From the NCBI GenBank assembly GCA_903893795.1, contig CAITNO010000110.1, forward strand, positions 62,001 through 126,000: a DNA stretch of 64,000 nt. The letters run 5' to 3'. This DNA comes from Candidatus Hydrogenedentota bacterium. Lineage in GTDB: Bacteria; Hydrogenedentota; Hydrogenedentia; Hydrogenedentales; CAITNO01. Below the pieces are notes generated by a model that was not told the DNA's origin, did no database searches, and saw only the letters and a list, made by a program, of their open reading frames with translations. A program made the translations under genes and the position numbers. Shown here piece after piece: positions 1 through 9,594 of the stretch (position 1 is the first letter of the stretch; every line of letters starts with the position of its first letter).

Positions 1-1389
1 TTCTCCGAAAACAACATGAAGAACCACCACGGTTTCCTGCTGGGTTCCTGCGACGGCGGAAACAACGACATGGCCACGGCCTACCTGTCGCGGGGTGACG
101 GTCCCTTCCTTGAGGCAGATGACAGCTACAATGACATGGGCGTCACTGTTCCAGTTCCCGGGGCGAAACCCGTCAAGTATGTGATGTCAATGCCCGTCTT
201 CACCCTGGGCGCCGGGGGCGACCGCACCGAAATTCAGAACGCCATCATGACTTTCGGCGCGCTGTCCGTTGCTTTGACCTGGAACGACAACGCGTTCAAC
301 AGCAGCACCAACACCTACTACTTTCACAACAACGCGGGCGCCAGCTATGGGCACGCTGTTGCGGTGGTCGGCTGGGACGATGCCAAGGCAGTTCCCGGCG
401 CACCGGGCGCGGGCGCATGGATCTGCAAGAACAATTGGGCAACCTCATGGGGGGAAATCGGCTTCTTCTACATCTCTTACTACGACACCGCCGCGGTCAA
501 GGAGGCCCGGGCCTTTATCAACCAGGTTCCGGCAGGCACCTACAGCCGCATTTACCAGTATGACCCCCTCGGCATGACGGGAGCGGCGGGTTCCGGCGTT
601 TCCAACGACATGTGGGGCGCCAACGTATATACCACCGCCTCCGCCGGCAGCATCACGGGCGTGGGCACCTGGGCCGCCGGACACAACACTTCGTACCAGG
701 TTGTTGTGTACAGGTCGGGTTTTAACGGCGGCTTCTCCAATCCCGCGGCCAACGTCAGCGGCACTGCCGACCAGCCGGGATATTTTGTGGTTGATCTGCC
801 CGCGCCGGTGGGCGTCGCTTCGGGTGAGAAATTCTCCGTCACTGTGCACTACACCACACCCGGCGAGCCTTATCCGCTTCCGCTGGAAATACCCGTCGCC
901 GGATACGCAAACGCCACCGCCGCCGCCGGCCAAAGCTACATGAGTGATGACGGCGCAACCTGGCAGGACATCCCCACCCAGGGCGGCACCTGGTCCAATG
1001 CCAACGCCTGCATCAAGGCGCTGGTGAAGGAGGCAGCGACTCCGGTCGAACTCACCGTGTACGGTCCCGGACTGGCGCAGGTGGGAAATGCGCTGAACTT
1101 CCTCGCGGTTGCGACGAATCTGGTGGGCGCGGCCACCTACCAGTGGCGGATGGATTCCGTAAACATCGGCGGCGCGACGCAAAGCACCTTCGTGATTCCC
1201 TTCGCCAACACCTACAACACCGGCGACTACACCGTGGTGGTGACCGATGAAAGCAAGGCCGCCTACGAGAGCAGGCCCTACCACGTTGAGGTGCTTCCCG
1301 CAGATTCCATTCCGGTTGCGGGCATGGCGGGGCTGGCCGCGCTGACCGCCGCACTGGCCGTTCTCGGCGCAAAACGCCGCCGCAAATAA
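1..1389 (+). CDS. C1 (papain-like) family cysteine protease with Ig-like domain and C-terminal anchor-like tail; 5' truncated by window edge
   Basis: Frame is open from base 1 (FSENN-MKNHH...). GHAVAVVGWDD and WICKNNWATSWGEIGFFYISYYD match the His and Asn/Trp active-site regions of C1 peptidases. Tail is IPVAGMAGLAALTAALAVLGAKRRRK. Confidence 0.8.
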   Translation, partial: FSENNMKNHHGFLLGSCDGGNNDMATAYLSRGDGPFLEADDSYNDMGVTVPVPGAKPVKYVMSMPVFTLGAGGDRTEIQNAIMTFGALSVALTWNDNAFNSSTNTYYFHNNAGASYGHAVAVVGWDDAKAVPGAPGAGAWICKNNWATSWGEIGFFYISYYDTAAVKEARAFINQVPAGTYSRIYQYDPLGMTGAAGSGVSNDMWGANVYTTASAGSITGVGTWAAGHNTSYQVVVYRSGFNGGFSNPAANVSGTADQPGYFVVDLPAPVGVASGEKFSVTVHYTTPGEPYPLPLEIPVAGYANATAAAGQSYMSDDGATWQDIPTQGGTWSNANACIKALVKEAATPVELTVYGPGLAQVGNALNFLAVATNLVGAATYQWRMDSVNIGGATQSTFVIPFANTYNTGDYTVVVTDESKAAYESRPYHVEVLPADSIPVAGMAGLAALTAALAVLGAKRRRK

Positions 1390-1484
1390 CGTCACCAGAA
1401 CAGATTCCTTCCTGTTCCGGCGAAAGCCCCGGCTCGTATATACTCCCCGCATATTTGCGGGCTGCAACCGGGAAAGGATGTGTC

Positions 1485-3233
1485 ATGAACCGTTTCTGGG
1501 CATTGTGCGTGGCCTGTGCGCTGTGCGCGGCGGGCTGGGCCCACGGGCAGGAAGGCACACCAGGCTGGATTGACGTCACCAAGCCGCCCTACAACGCCCA
1601 GGGCGACGGTGTCACCGACAACACGAGGGCTTTTCAGGACGCGCTGCACCAGGCCGGGGAGGGTGCGGGCGGCACCGTCTTTGTGCCGCGCGGCCGCTAT
1701 CTCATCGCGGGGAACCTGCGCTTCCGGCCCAATGTGACACTGCTCGGCGCGTGGGAGTCCGTGCCCCATTCCTATACCTTCTTCGGCGACGGCAAGGAAC
1801 CGCTGCCCGGCTCGGTATTGCTGGCCACGGCGGGCGAAGGCAGCACCGAGGGCGCGTCGTTTATCTCGCTCCACACCAACTGCTGCATCAAAGGCCTGAT
1901 CATTTTCTATCCAAACCAGACCCGCACCAATCCGCCCAAGCCCTACCCTTGGACTATCGCCTCCACCGAGGGCGGCGCGGACCAGTGCACGGTGCGCGAC
2001 ACGCTGCTGGTGAACCCCTACCAGGCTATCGACTTCGGCACCAACCCCTCGGCCCGCCACTGCATCCAGAACGTCTACATGCACCCGCTCTTCAAGGGCA
2101 TCTTCGTGGACAAATGCTACGACATCGGCCGTATCGAGAATGTGCATGTGTGGCCGTTCTGGGGATACACCGGCGACAGCGATCCCATCGGCCAGTTCGT
2201 CACAGCCAACGCCGAAGCGTTCATCTTCGGCCGCACCGACTGGGAGTTTGTCTCCAACTCCTTCGCCATCTTCTACAAGGTGGGCTTTCACTTCATCAAG
2301 ACCGACACCGGTTCGCCCAATGTGCTGATTACGCAGAGCGGCGCGGACATCTGCCCCAGCGCGGCCCTGGTCGAGGACTGCCAGAGCCACGCGGGCGTTT
2401 CCTTTGAGAATTGCCAGATGTTCGGGCGCATCGTCGTGCCCGAGACCAACACCGGCCCCGTCCGCTTCACCGCCTGCGGCTTTTTCGGCTCCTCCCGCGA
2501 GAAACCCTTTGCTGAGCCGACCCACGCCGATTTGCGCGGCAGGGGGCACGTGTCTTTCGACAACTGCCACTTCATCACGCTCGACCCGCTCAACACCGGC
2601 ACGGTCAACCTGCGCGCGTCGGGCGGCACCTTCTCGGTCAACAACTGCCTCTTCATGGATACGGGCCGCACGCAGGTGCTGGCCGAGGACTCCTGCGCGG
2701 GCGGCATCGTCCTGGGCAACACGTTTCAGGGGAAGGCCAAGATTGAAAACCGCATCGGCGACCGGCTGCAGCAGGGATTCAACCTCGACCAGACACCCAA
2801 AGAGGAAACGGGCGCCATCGTGATCGACGACGCGACCGGCGGCGACACCTTCAAGACCACCGGCGACTGGTATCTCGGCAAGGGCGGCGGAGATTATGCA
2901 GGCGTGATGCACTGGGCAAAGAAGGGTGGAGGGGAGGCAGGCGCCTCCTGGCAACCCAATCTCCCCGAGGCGGGCAACTGGCAGGCCTACCTCTGGTGCG
3001 GCGGCGATCCCTACGACGATCACGCCAGCGACGCACCCTTCACCGTCGAGTACAAGAAAGGCGGGGAGACAGTGGCCCAGAAGCTCCCCGTCAACCTCAA
3101 GCAACATTCCGGCGAATGGCAATTGCTCGGAGAATTCCCCTTCGAAGCGGGCAACTCCGCCACGGTGACCGTCACCAACGCTGCCAACGCAAACGTTGTC
3201 GCCGACGCGGTGAAATTTGTGAAGGTGAAATAA
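1485..3233 (+). CDS. Secreted right-handed beta-helix / pectate-lyase-superfamily-like protein
   Basis: Signal peptide MNRFWALCVACALCAAGWAHGQ; 'IDVTKPPYNAQGDGVTDNTRAFQDAL' is the typical N-terminal motif of pectate lyase superfamily proteins. RBS-like ggaaagg lies upstream of ATG 1485. Confidence 0.75.
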   Translation: MNRFWALCVACALCAAGWAHGQEGTPGWIDVTKPPYNAQGDGVTDNTRAFQDALHQAGEGAGGTVFVPRGRYLIAGNLRFRPNVTLLGAWESVPHSYTFFGDGKEPLPGSVLLATAGEGSTEGASFISLHTNCCIKGLIIFYPNQTRTNPPKPYPWTIASTEGGADQCTVRDTLLVNPYQAIDFGTNPSARHCIQNVYMHPLFKGIFVDKCYDIGRIENVHVWPFWGYTGDSDPIGQFVTANAEAFIFGRTDWEFVSNSFAIFYKVGFHFIKTDTGSPNVLITQSGADICPSAALVEDCQSHAGVSFENCQMFGRIVVPETNTGPVRFTACGFFGSSREKPFAEPTHADLRGRGHVSFDNCHFITLDPLNTGTVNLRASGGTFSVNNCLFMDTGRTQVLAEDSCAGGIVLGNTFQGKAKIENRIGDRLQQGFNLDQTPKEETGAIVIDDATGGDTFKTTGDWYLGKGGGDYAGVMHWAKKGGGEAGASWQPNLPEAGNWQAYLWCGGDPYDDHASDAPFTVEYKKGGETVAQKLPVNLKQHSGEWQLLGEFPFEAGNSATVTVTNAANANVVADAVKFVKVK

Positions 3234-3302
3234 AAGCCGCCTCCAGCAGGGGCTGTCGGCGGCATGGTCGGGACTGCTGAATAGAGGCGGAACGCCTCCG
3301 GT

Positions 3303-6300
3303 CTATTTCTTCCTGCGCAGGGTTCTCGCGCCGCCCAGTGCGGCGGTCAGGGCCAGCGCGGCCAGGCCCAGCGCACCGGTCACGGGCACACCATCCACCA
3401 CCGTCAGCGTGGCCGTGTCGGACGCAATGCTGTCCGTGTGGCTGTCGTAAACTTCCGCGCTGTAGTTGCCCGCGTCCTCATAGGCGGCGCTGTTTATGAC
3501 GAGTTCGGGCGCATCCGGGCCGCCGGGGAGGCTGATTCCGTCTTTCAGCCAGTGATAGTGCAGCGGGACAAAACCGCCTGCGGCCTCCACGGTGAAGGTG
3601 GCGGCGCTGTTTTTCACCACGGTCTGGGGCTGGGGCTGTGTCACCATCGAGATGCGGTCCGCAACGGCGAGCACGGCGTCCGCGGAGGTCTCCTTGTCCG
3701 TCAGCGCGTCGCTCACGCGGCACGAGTAGGCTGCGGCATCTTTCGTCGCGGCGTGGGTGAGGGAAAGGGTGTCCCCGGTCTCGCCGGTGATGTCCGTGCC
3801 ATCCTTGCGCCACTGGTATTTCAGCGGGGCCAGGCCGTTCGACGCGACTATGGTGAACGCGAAGGGATCGCCGGTATAGGCGAAACCGCCCGCGGGCGGG
3901 GTGGTGACGGTGAGATGATCCATCACCACCAGCTCAGCGTCGGGGGAGATCTTGTCGTCCGTCACCGCATCGCGCACGCGCCACGTATATGCGGCCGAGT
4001 CGCCCGCCACGAGGCTGGCCAGATGGAGCGTGTCCCCGGTCTCGCCGGTGAGTTCCGCACCGTCCTTGTACCACTGATACCTCAGCGCTCCGATGCCGCC
4101 CGATGCCGCCGCCGCAAAGGTGAATTCGCCGCCGATGTAGGCCGGGCCGCCCGTGGGCAGGGTCGTGATGGTGACATGCTCTGACACGGAGAGCACCGCC
4201 GCGGCGGACAGTTCATGGTCCGTTGCTGCGTCATGGACAAGACAGGTATAGGCCGCCGAGTCGCCTGTTGCAAGGTTTGCAAAAGACAGGGTGTCCAGCG
4301 TTTCGCCCGTGATGTCGTTGCCGTCTTTTTGCCACTGGTAACGCAGTGTGCCAATGCCGCCCGAGGTCTCGACCTTGAGCGCATAGGGGTCCCCCACATA
4401 GGCCAGACCGTCCCCGGTCTGGCCCGTGATGAGAAGGTGGTCGGCCACGACCAGCACGGCGTCCGGGGAGAACTTTTCATCCGTTACGGCATCGCGCACA
4501 CGGCAGGTGTAGGCCGCCGCGTCGCCCGACCCAAGATTGGTCAGGTGCAGCGTGTCCAGCGTCTCGCCGGTAATCTCTGCGCCGCCCCTGTACCACTGGT
4601 AGGTCAGGGTTCCGATGCCGCCCGAAGCAACGATGGTGAAGGTGACATCGCCGCCGACATAGGCCGACATGCCCGCAGGGGGCGTTGTGATGGAAAGATG
4701 CTCGTCCACGGCCAGCACCGCCTCCGCAGAGGTCTTGTCGTCCGTGCGTGCATCGCGCACGCGGCAGGTGTAGGTGCCGGCATCCCCCGGTGTCAGGCTC
4801 GCGAAGGAGAGGGTGTCCAAGGTCTTGCCGGGGATATCCGTCCCGTTCTTCTGCCACTGGTAGCTCAGTGTTCCGATGCCGCCGGACGCAACGACCGTCA
4901 GGGAGTACAGTTCCCCGACATAGGCCGTCCCGCCTGTGGGCGGCGCGGTGATGGAAAGATGCTCCGCCACGCTTAACACGGCGGAACCGGACAGCACATT
5001 CTCGGTTCCCGCGTCGCGCACCCGGCAGGTGTAGGTTCCCGCATCGGCCAGGGCCGCGGGATTGATCGACAGGGTGGGCAATGTCCCGGTCAGAATGTCG
5101 CTGCCGCCCTTCTGCCACTGGTAGGTCAGGGGTGCGCGTCCTCCCGATGTGGTGACACTGAGGGGGAAGGAGTCTCCCACATAGACCGTTCCACCGACGG
5201 GGTTGTCCACCATGGTGAGTGCCGCCAGTGTGGCGCCCGCGCCCGACGGACCGAACGCGGAGGTCACGCCCGCGGCATTTTTCGCCCCGACGGAGAACGA
5301 ATAGCTTCGGGCGGCCGCAAGGCCGGTGATGGTCTTCGTGCCCCAAGCCGCCAGGGTCTGATACGCCGGGCTGGCGCCCACGCTTCCGTCGGCCTGCACC
5401 CATGTCTTCCCGCCAACGTCCGGCATGATCTGGATGGCATACAGGGTTTCGGATGAATTGGCGTCGGCGGTGAGCGTCAAGTCCAGCGTGTGGACGTACG
5501 CATTGCCCACTGTGGGCGCGGACGGCACCGCGGGCAGCGTGGTGCCCGCGCCCTTGAGGCTGAATCCCGTGGTAGTGCCCGCGCCGTTCTTTGCGCGGCT
5601 GAAGAACTGGTAGGTGGTGGAGGGTTGCAGGCCCTGGACCGTCTTCGTGCCCCAAAGCGCCGCAGTCTGATTTACCGAACTCGGAGCCAGGGTTCCGTCG
5701 TTTTGAACCCAGGTGTTGCTACCCGTGAAGGGCACGATCCAAAGGGCGTAGAGGGTGTTCTCCGGGTTTACATCCGCGCTGATGGCCACGTCCAGTGTGC
5801 TTAGGGTGGCGTTGTTTACAATCGGCGCATTCGGCGTCGATGCCAGGGTCCACGCCGAGTAACTCGCCGTAAGGGCGCTGTTGCCGTAAAGGTTGGTGGC
5901 GCAGGCTCGGAAAGCATACAGTGTGTTCGAGATCAGGCCATTGTGTGTCCACGAGCTGACGTTGGGGGCGGTGATGGTCTGCAGCGAGGTGGGCGGGTTC
6001 AGCGGAGCGGGATCATCGTAGACCTGGAACCCTGTTTCGTCGCTCGAATTGTCCGCCCACGACCAGGTAATCGCGTTTCTGGTGATGGTCGGTGCCGTGG
6101 GGTTGTTCGGTGGGGCGGGCGGCGCCCAATAGGTGAAATACTCGCTCCATCGCTCGTCCGTGAGCGTTGCCGCCGTGCCGCTCCCCGCGTCCAGCGCCGC
6201 CGGACTGTAGGTGCCGTAGGGCGTCGGTGTGCACAGCCCGTCGCCCGCCGTGCCTGCCGTCCAACTCGGCACCGGGGTCGTCACATCCACCTGCCACCCC

Positions 6301-8156
6301 AGCCAGTAGACGCCGGGCTGCAGCAGCAGCGAAGTGGGCGTGCCGCCGGCGATGGGCACCGTCAGCCAGGAGTTTGCGGCGGTATTGGCCGTCGAGGCCG
6401 ACTGCCAGACCAGCGCCGGGCTCGCGCTGTTGTCGTAAATGGCGAGCCGTGCACTGCCTGCGGACGCGTGTGAATAGAAAGACACGCTGCCCACCCCGCC
6501 GTTTTCCATCAGTGTGAACTTCGTGGCCTTCAGGAATCCCTTCTGGGAAAGGCCAACCCGCACAAGGGATCCCGGAGTCGTGTTGGTGCTGAGATAGGCG
6601 AAGCCGGCCGACAAGTCGACCAGCATGCCGGAAAGGCTGTTTTCGCCCGAATTGAGCGTCACGGCGCCCAGCCGCGTGGGCGCGGCGCCCGCGGCGCCCA
6701 GCGCCACCCTCACCAGGGTGCCCGGAGAGGTGTTGGTGCCGAAGTAGGCGTAGCCGGACGCCAAATCAAGACGGGCGGTGGAGAGCGAGTTCTCCCCCGA
6801 ATTGAGCGTCACCGAGCCCAGCCGCGTGGGCGCGGCGGCGGCGGCGCCCAGCGCCACCTTCACCACGATTCCGGGCGACGTGTTGGTGCCGAAGTAGGCG
6901 TAGTTTGACGCGGCATCGGTCACGGCGCTGGTGAGCAGATTGTCACCCGAGTTGAGCGCCAGTGCGGCGGTCCGCGTGGGCGCGGCGGCGCCGGCGCCAA
7001 TCAGCACTTTCACCACGGTTCCGGGCAGGGTGTAGGTGCCGAAGTAGGCGTAGCCGTCCCCCAAATCGCTGACGGCGCAGCGCAGATTGTTCTCGCCCGT
7101 GTTGAGCGGTAGGGCGGACGCGCGCGATGGCAGGGCGGCACCCGCGCCCGTCGCCACCTTCACCACGCGCCCCGGCGAGGTGTCGGTTCCGAAAAGGATG
7201 TAGCCCGTCGCGGGATTCCCGGTCGCGCTCGCGAGAGCATCCTCACCTGTGGAAAGCGTCACGGAGCCCACCCAGGTGGGCGCGGTGGCGCCCGCGCCCA
7301 AGGCCACTTTCACCACGCGCCCGGGCGCCGTGTAGGTGCCGAAGTAGGCGTAGCCGTTGGCGGTGTCAATGAGCGCGATGCTGGGCTTGTCCTCGCCTGT
7401 GTGGAGGGTCAGCGACGCCACCTGGGTCGGCGGCGCGGAACCCGTGCCCAGCGCCACCTTCACGATGGTCCCCGGACTGGTGTCGGTTCCGAGGTAGGCG
7501 TAGCCGGTGGTGGTGTCTCCGGTCGCGCAACGGAAAAGATTCGCTCCGGAGCTTAACTTGTCCACCCGCCGCATGCCGTTGTTGGGATAAACCGAACTAC
7601 CCGCGGCGTTGTACCCAAGCAGGGGGTCGCTGAAGCGGAGGGACCGGTCCGTCCAGGTGCGGCCGGTCTTGTCGGTCACGGTGACGGCGATCCGGTAATA
7701 GCCCTCTTCAAGTCCCGAGGCGGACCACTCGGACTGCCAGATACCCGTTGTTCCGCCTGCGTCCGCCCCGCCAGAATTCAGGGGGGCTCCGGCCAGTTTC
7801 AGCGTGTCCATCGCCATCCCGGCGAGACTGTCGATTCCCCACGCCGCCATCCCGTTGTCTTCCCGCTCGATGCGCGCCTCCACCCCGGCCACTCCGTCCA
7901 AGGCCTTGACAACGGCCTGTACCGTGACACGGTCGCCATTTTTCACGGATTTCGCAGAAAGAGCAGGGATGATATGAATATGCCCATTGCCGGTGCCGAT
8001 GTCCTGGCCGTTTTCGTTCCGGGCCAGGTCAATGCCACCGAGCACCCCCGCGATATGCGGTTGTGTGATGGTGGCTTCCGCACCTGCCGTTCCCCCTGCG
8101 ATGAAAAGTCCTGCGGCCAGCGAACAAACCAATACAAACACCAGTGACTTGTTCAC
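3303..8156 (-). CDS. Large secreted protein: 7 x 50-aa beta-propeller-like repeats, fibronectin-like segments, about 7 Ig-like domains, C-terminal anchor-like tail
   Basis: GTG start with AAGGAG RBS, signal peptide, repeats GYAYFGTxTxPGxVVKVALG..., repeated YQWxKxGxxIxGETLDTL...DAAAYTCRVRDA Ig modules, tail VPVTGALGLAALALTAALGGARTLRRKK. Confidence 0.8.
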   Translation of the reverse strand: MNKSLVFVLVCSLAAGLFIAGGTAGAEATITQPHIAGVLGGIDLARNENGQDIGTGNGHIHIIPALSAKSVKNGDRVTVQAVVKALDGVAGVEARIEREDNGMAAWGIDSLAGMAMDTLKLAGAPLNSGGADAGGTTGIWQSEWSASGLEEGYYRIAVTVTDKTGRTWTDRSLRFSDPLLGYNAAGSSVYPNNGMRRVDKLSSGANLFRCATGDTTTGYAYLGTDTSPGTIVKVALGTGSAPPTQVASLTLHTGEDKPSIALIDTANGYAYFGTYTAPGRVVKVALGAGATAPTWVGSVTLSTGEDALASATGNPATGYILFGTDTSPGRVVKVATGAGAALPSRASALPLNTGENNLRCAVSDLGDGYAYFGTYTLPGTVVKVLIGAGAAAPTRTAALALNSGDNLLTSAVTDAASNYAYFGTNTSPGIVVKVALGAAAAAPTRLGSVTLNSGENSLSTARLDLASGYAYFGTNTSPGTLVRVALGAAGAAPTRLGAVTLNSGENSLSGMLVDLSAGFAYLSTNTTPGSLVRVGLSQKGFLKATKFTLMENGGVGSVSFYSHASAGSARLAIYDNSASPALVWQSASTANTAANSWLTVPIAGGTPTSLLLQPGVYWLGWQVDVTTPVPSWTAGTAGDGLCTPTPYGTYSPAALDAGSGTAATLTDERWSEYFTYWAPPAPPNNPTAPTITRNAITWSWADNSSDETGFQVYDDPAPLNPPTSLQTITAPNVSSWTHNGLISNTLYAFRACATNLYGNSALTASYSAWTLASTPNAPIVNNATLSTLDVAISADVNPENTLYALWIVPFTGSNTWVQNDGTLAPSSVNQTAALWGTKTVQGLQPSTTYQFFSRAKNGAGTTTGFSLKGAGTTLPAVPSAPTVGNAYVHTLDLTLTADANSSETLYAIQIMPDVGGKTWVQADGSVGASPAYQTLAAWGTKTITGLAAARSYSFSVGAKNAAGVTSAFGPSGAGATLAALTMVDNPVGGTVYVGDSFPLSVTTSGGRAPLTYQWQKGGSDILTGTLPTLSINPAALADAGTYTCRVRDAGTENVLSGSAVLSVAEHLSITAPPTGGTAYVGELYSLTVVASGGIGTLSYQWQKNGTDIPGKTLDTLSFASLTPGDAGTYTCRVRDARTDDKTSAEAVLAVDEHLSITTPPAGMSAYVGGDVTFTIVASGGIGTLTYQWYRGGAEITGETLDTLHLTNLGSGDAAAYTCRVRDAVTDEKFSPDAVLVVADHLLITGQTGDGLAYVGDPYALKVETSGGIGTLRYQWQKDGNDITGETLDTLSFANLATGDSAAYTCLVHDAATDHELSAAAVLSVSEHVTITTLPTGGPAYIGGEFTFAAAASGGIGALRYQWYKDGAELTGETGDTLHLASLVAGDSAAYTWRVRDAVTDDKISPDAELVVMDHLTVTTPPAGGFAYTGDPFAFTIVASNGLAPLKYQWRKDGTDITGETGDTLSLTHAATKDAAAYSCRVSDALTDKETSADAVLAVADRISMVTQPQPQTVVKNSAATFTVEAAGGFVPLHYHWLKDGISLPGGPDAPELVINSAAYEDAGNYSAEVYDSHTDSIASDTATLTVVDGVPVTGALGLAALALTAALGGARTLRRKK
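6533..7505 (-). repeat. Tandem protein-coding repeat, 150-bp period (50 aa), six full copies plus a partial seventh
   Basis: Aligned translations: GYAYLGTDTSPGTIVKVALG..., GYAYFGTYTAPGRVVKVALG..., GYILFGTDTSPGRVVKVATG..., GYAYFGTYTLPGTVVKVLIG..., NYAYFGTNTSPGIVVKVALG..., GYAYFGTNTSPGTLVRVALG..., GFAYLSTNTTPGSLVRVGLS; every full repeat is exactly 50 aa. Confidence 0.85.
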
Positions 8157-8260
8157 TTCACATCACTCCTTAAATGATTGCATTTCTTGCACCGGGGAGG
8201 AGTCCAGACAGACTTCTGGCCCATATGTAAGAAAATACCCATAACCATCACGCCGCGATC

Positions 8261-8289
8261 ATCATATAGCCAAACGCCTTTTCTGTCAA
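8261..8289 (-). promoter_or_regulatory. Sigma70-like promoter for the 1617-aa gene (TTGACA - 17 nt - TATGAT)
   Basis: Minus strand TTGACA (8289-8284), 17-nt spacer, TATGAT (8266-8261), about 100 nt upstream of the GTG start at 8156. Confidence 0.7.
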
Positions 8290-8548
8290 TGTATTTCTGG
8301 CGCAAATACGGTGTTTTCTTGAATTTTCACCTTTTGCCACTGCGGGCGTTTCCAGCGGAAATCGCGCATCGGAAGCCCCCTTTTGCGCGTGGGAATCGGG
8401 AGAGGCGTGGCCCCCGTGATAGGGCTTTTCAGGGCACGCAGGCGGCCAGATGCATGCACTGGTAAAATTTGTGGACGTGTATCCGACAGTGGCAATACGG
8501 TCGGGACTGCCGCCGCCGGGACACCTGCGAGTTTTCAGGTGGCACAAC

Positions 8549-9400
8549 TTAGAAAGCAGGCTCAGGCGGAAACAGTGCATCCCGATTCGCCATGAGTTCT
8601 TCACAGGTGTCGATATCGGCAGGAATGGGAACAAGTATGATTGGGTTCAGCCCCGGATCTTTGTGTTGGCCCGGGTTGTTGGGCGTGTTCAGAATGGAAA
8701 GCGATGCGCCGACCACAAGCTGTTCCGAATTGTCCACCACGGATCCCCGCAGCGTGCCGTCAGAGTAGAGCGTCACGTCGTTCTGAAATATCTCCCGGCG
8801 GGCGAGATAGATTTCACCTTTGATCAATCCAAACAATTCCACAAATACCGTGACACCGGGTTTTCCGTCATGGTCAGCGTCATTAATCAGGGGGTCTTTT
8901 GGGTTTGTTGACAGCGCCACATCGGGATTGCCATCAATGCCGATCAGCGTTGGCGTGGCGGGCCGCCTTAACTTCCATGCGCCATTCTCTTCATACACAT
9001 CGACTAGTGCCTTCCGGGGCAGAATTGCCTGCGTGGCACTGTCAGGGAAGGACGTGACCAAGTTCTGGTTGGCTTTATCTTCCGCATGGCAAAAACGGTC
9101 GTACTCAACGAGCTTTCCATCTTCGATGACCAAGTCCGTAAAGCCATAAGAAATTATAAATGTCGACAAAGGCCCATTGGGCGTCTGCGCCTCGTAGGCA
9201 ACGACATCGTAGTGGGCATAATGCCCCGCCATGGCGGCCATGGCCTCCGCTTTGCCTGCGGGTGCCTGCCAATTCGGGTCATTGATGGGTGTCACATAAA
9301 GCGGGCTTTGCGGCCATGGCTTCGGATTCGAACAGCCAGCAAGCGACAAACAAACAACGACTGTTGCGGCCGACATAAATGCGTGAAAAAGAGACCTCAA
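8549..9400 (-). CDS. Hypothetical lipoprotein
   Basis: Lipobox LSLAGC after a hydrophobic N-terminus; remainder not recognised. Confidence 0.6.
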   Translation of the reverse strand: MRSLFHAFMSAATVVVCLSLAGCSNPKPWPQSPLYVTPINDPNWQAPAGKAEAMAAMAGHYAHYDVVAYEAQTPNGPLSTFIISYGFTDLVIEDGKLVEYDRFCHAEDKANQNLVTSFPDSATQAILPRKALVDVYEENGAWKLRRPATPTLIGIDGNPDVALSTNPKDPLINDADHDGKPGVTVFVELFGLIKGEIYLARREIFQNDVTLYSDGTLRGSVVDNSEQLVVGASLSILNTPNNPGQHKDPGLNPIILVPIPADIDTCEELMANRDALFPPEPAF

Positions 9401-9560
9401 AACCTGGCACTCCTTGTTTGTTTACGATTCTGGGGCTGACGTCCTTCTTTGGCTTCTAGAAACAGGTGAGGCACTGGTATTGTTCCTGTTGTTCCGCGCT
9501 CATTTCAGGTGCTTGTCAAGAAAGTTGGCGGCCCTCCTGTTTCAAGAATCGCTGCAGGAA

Positions 9561-9582
9561 GGGCTCCGCAGGACCGGAGCCC
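9561..9582 (-). terminator. Stem-loop downstream of the GH27-like gene
   Basis: gggctccg-caggac-cggagccc, perfect 8-bp stem about 13 nt past the stop codon; U-tract is weak. Confidence 0.45.
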
Positions 9583-9594
9583 GTTTGACAGGCA

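Noticed and set aside
1392-3122. 576-aa minus-strand ORF
   Set aside because: Antisense to the beta-helix protein gene; Val/Gly/Ala-rich with no motifs.
9310-9340. ggattcgaac, tRNA T-loop-like motif
   Set aside because: Inside the lipoprotein signal peptide region; no cloverleaf.
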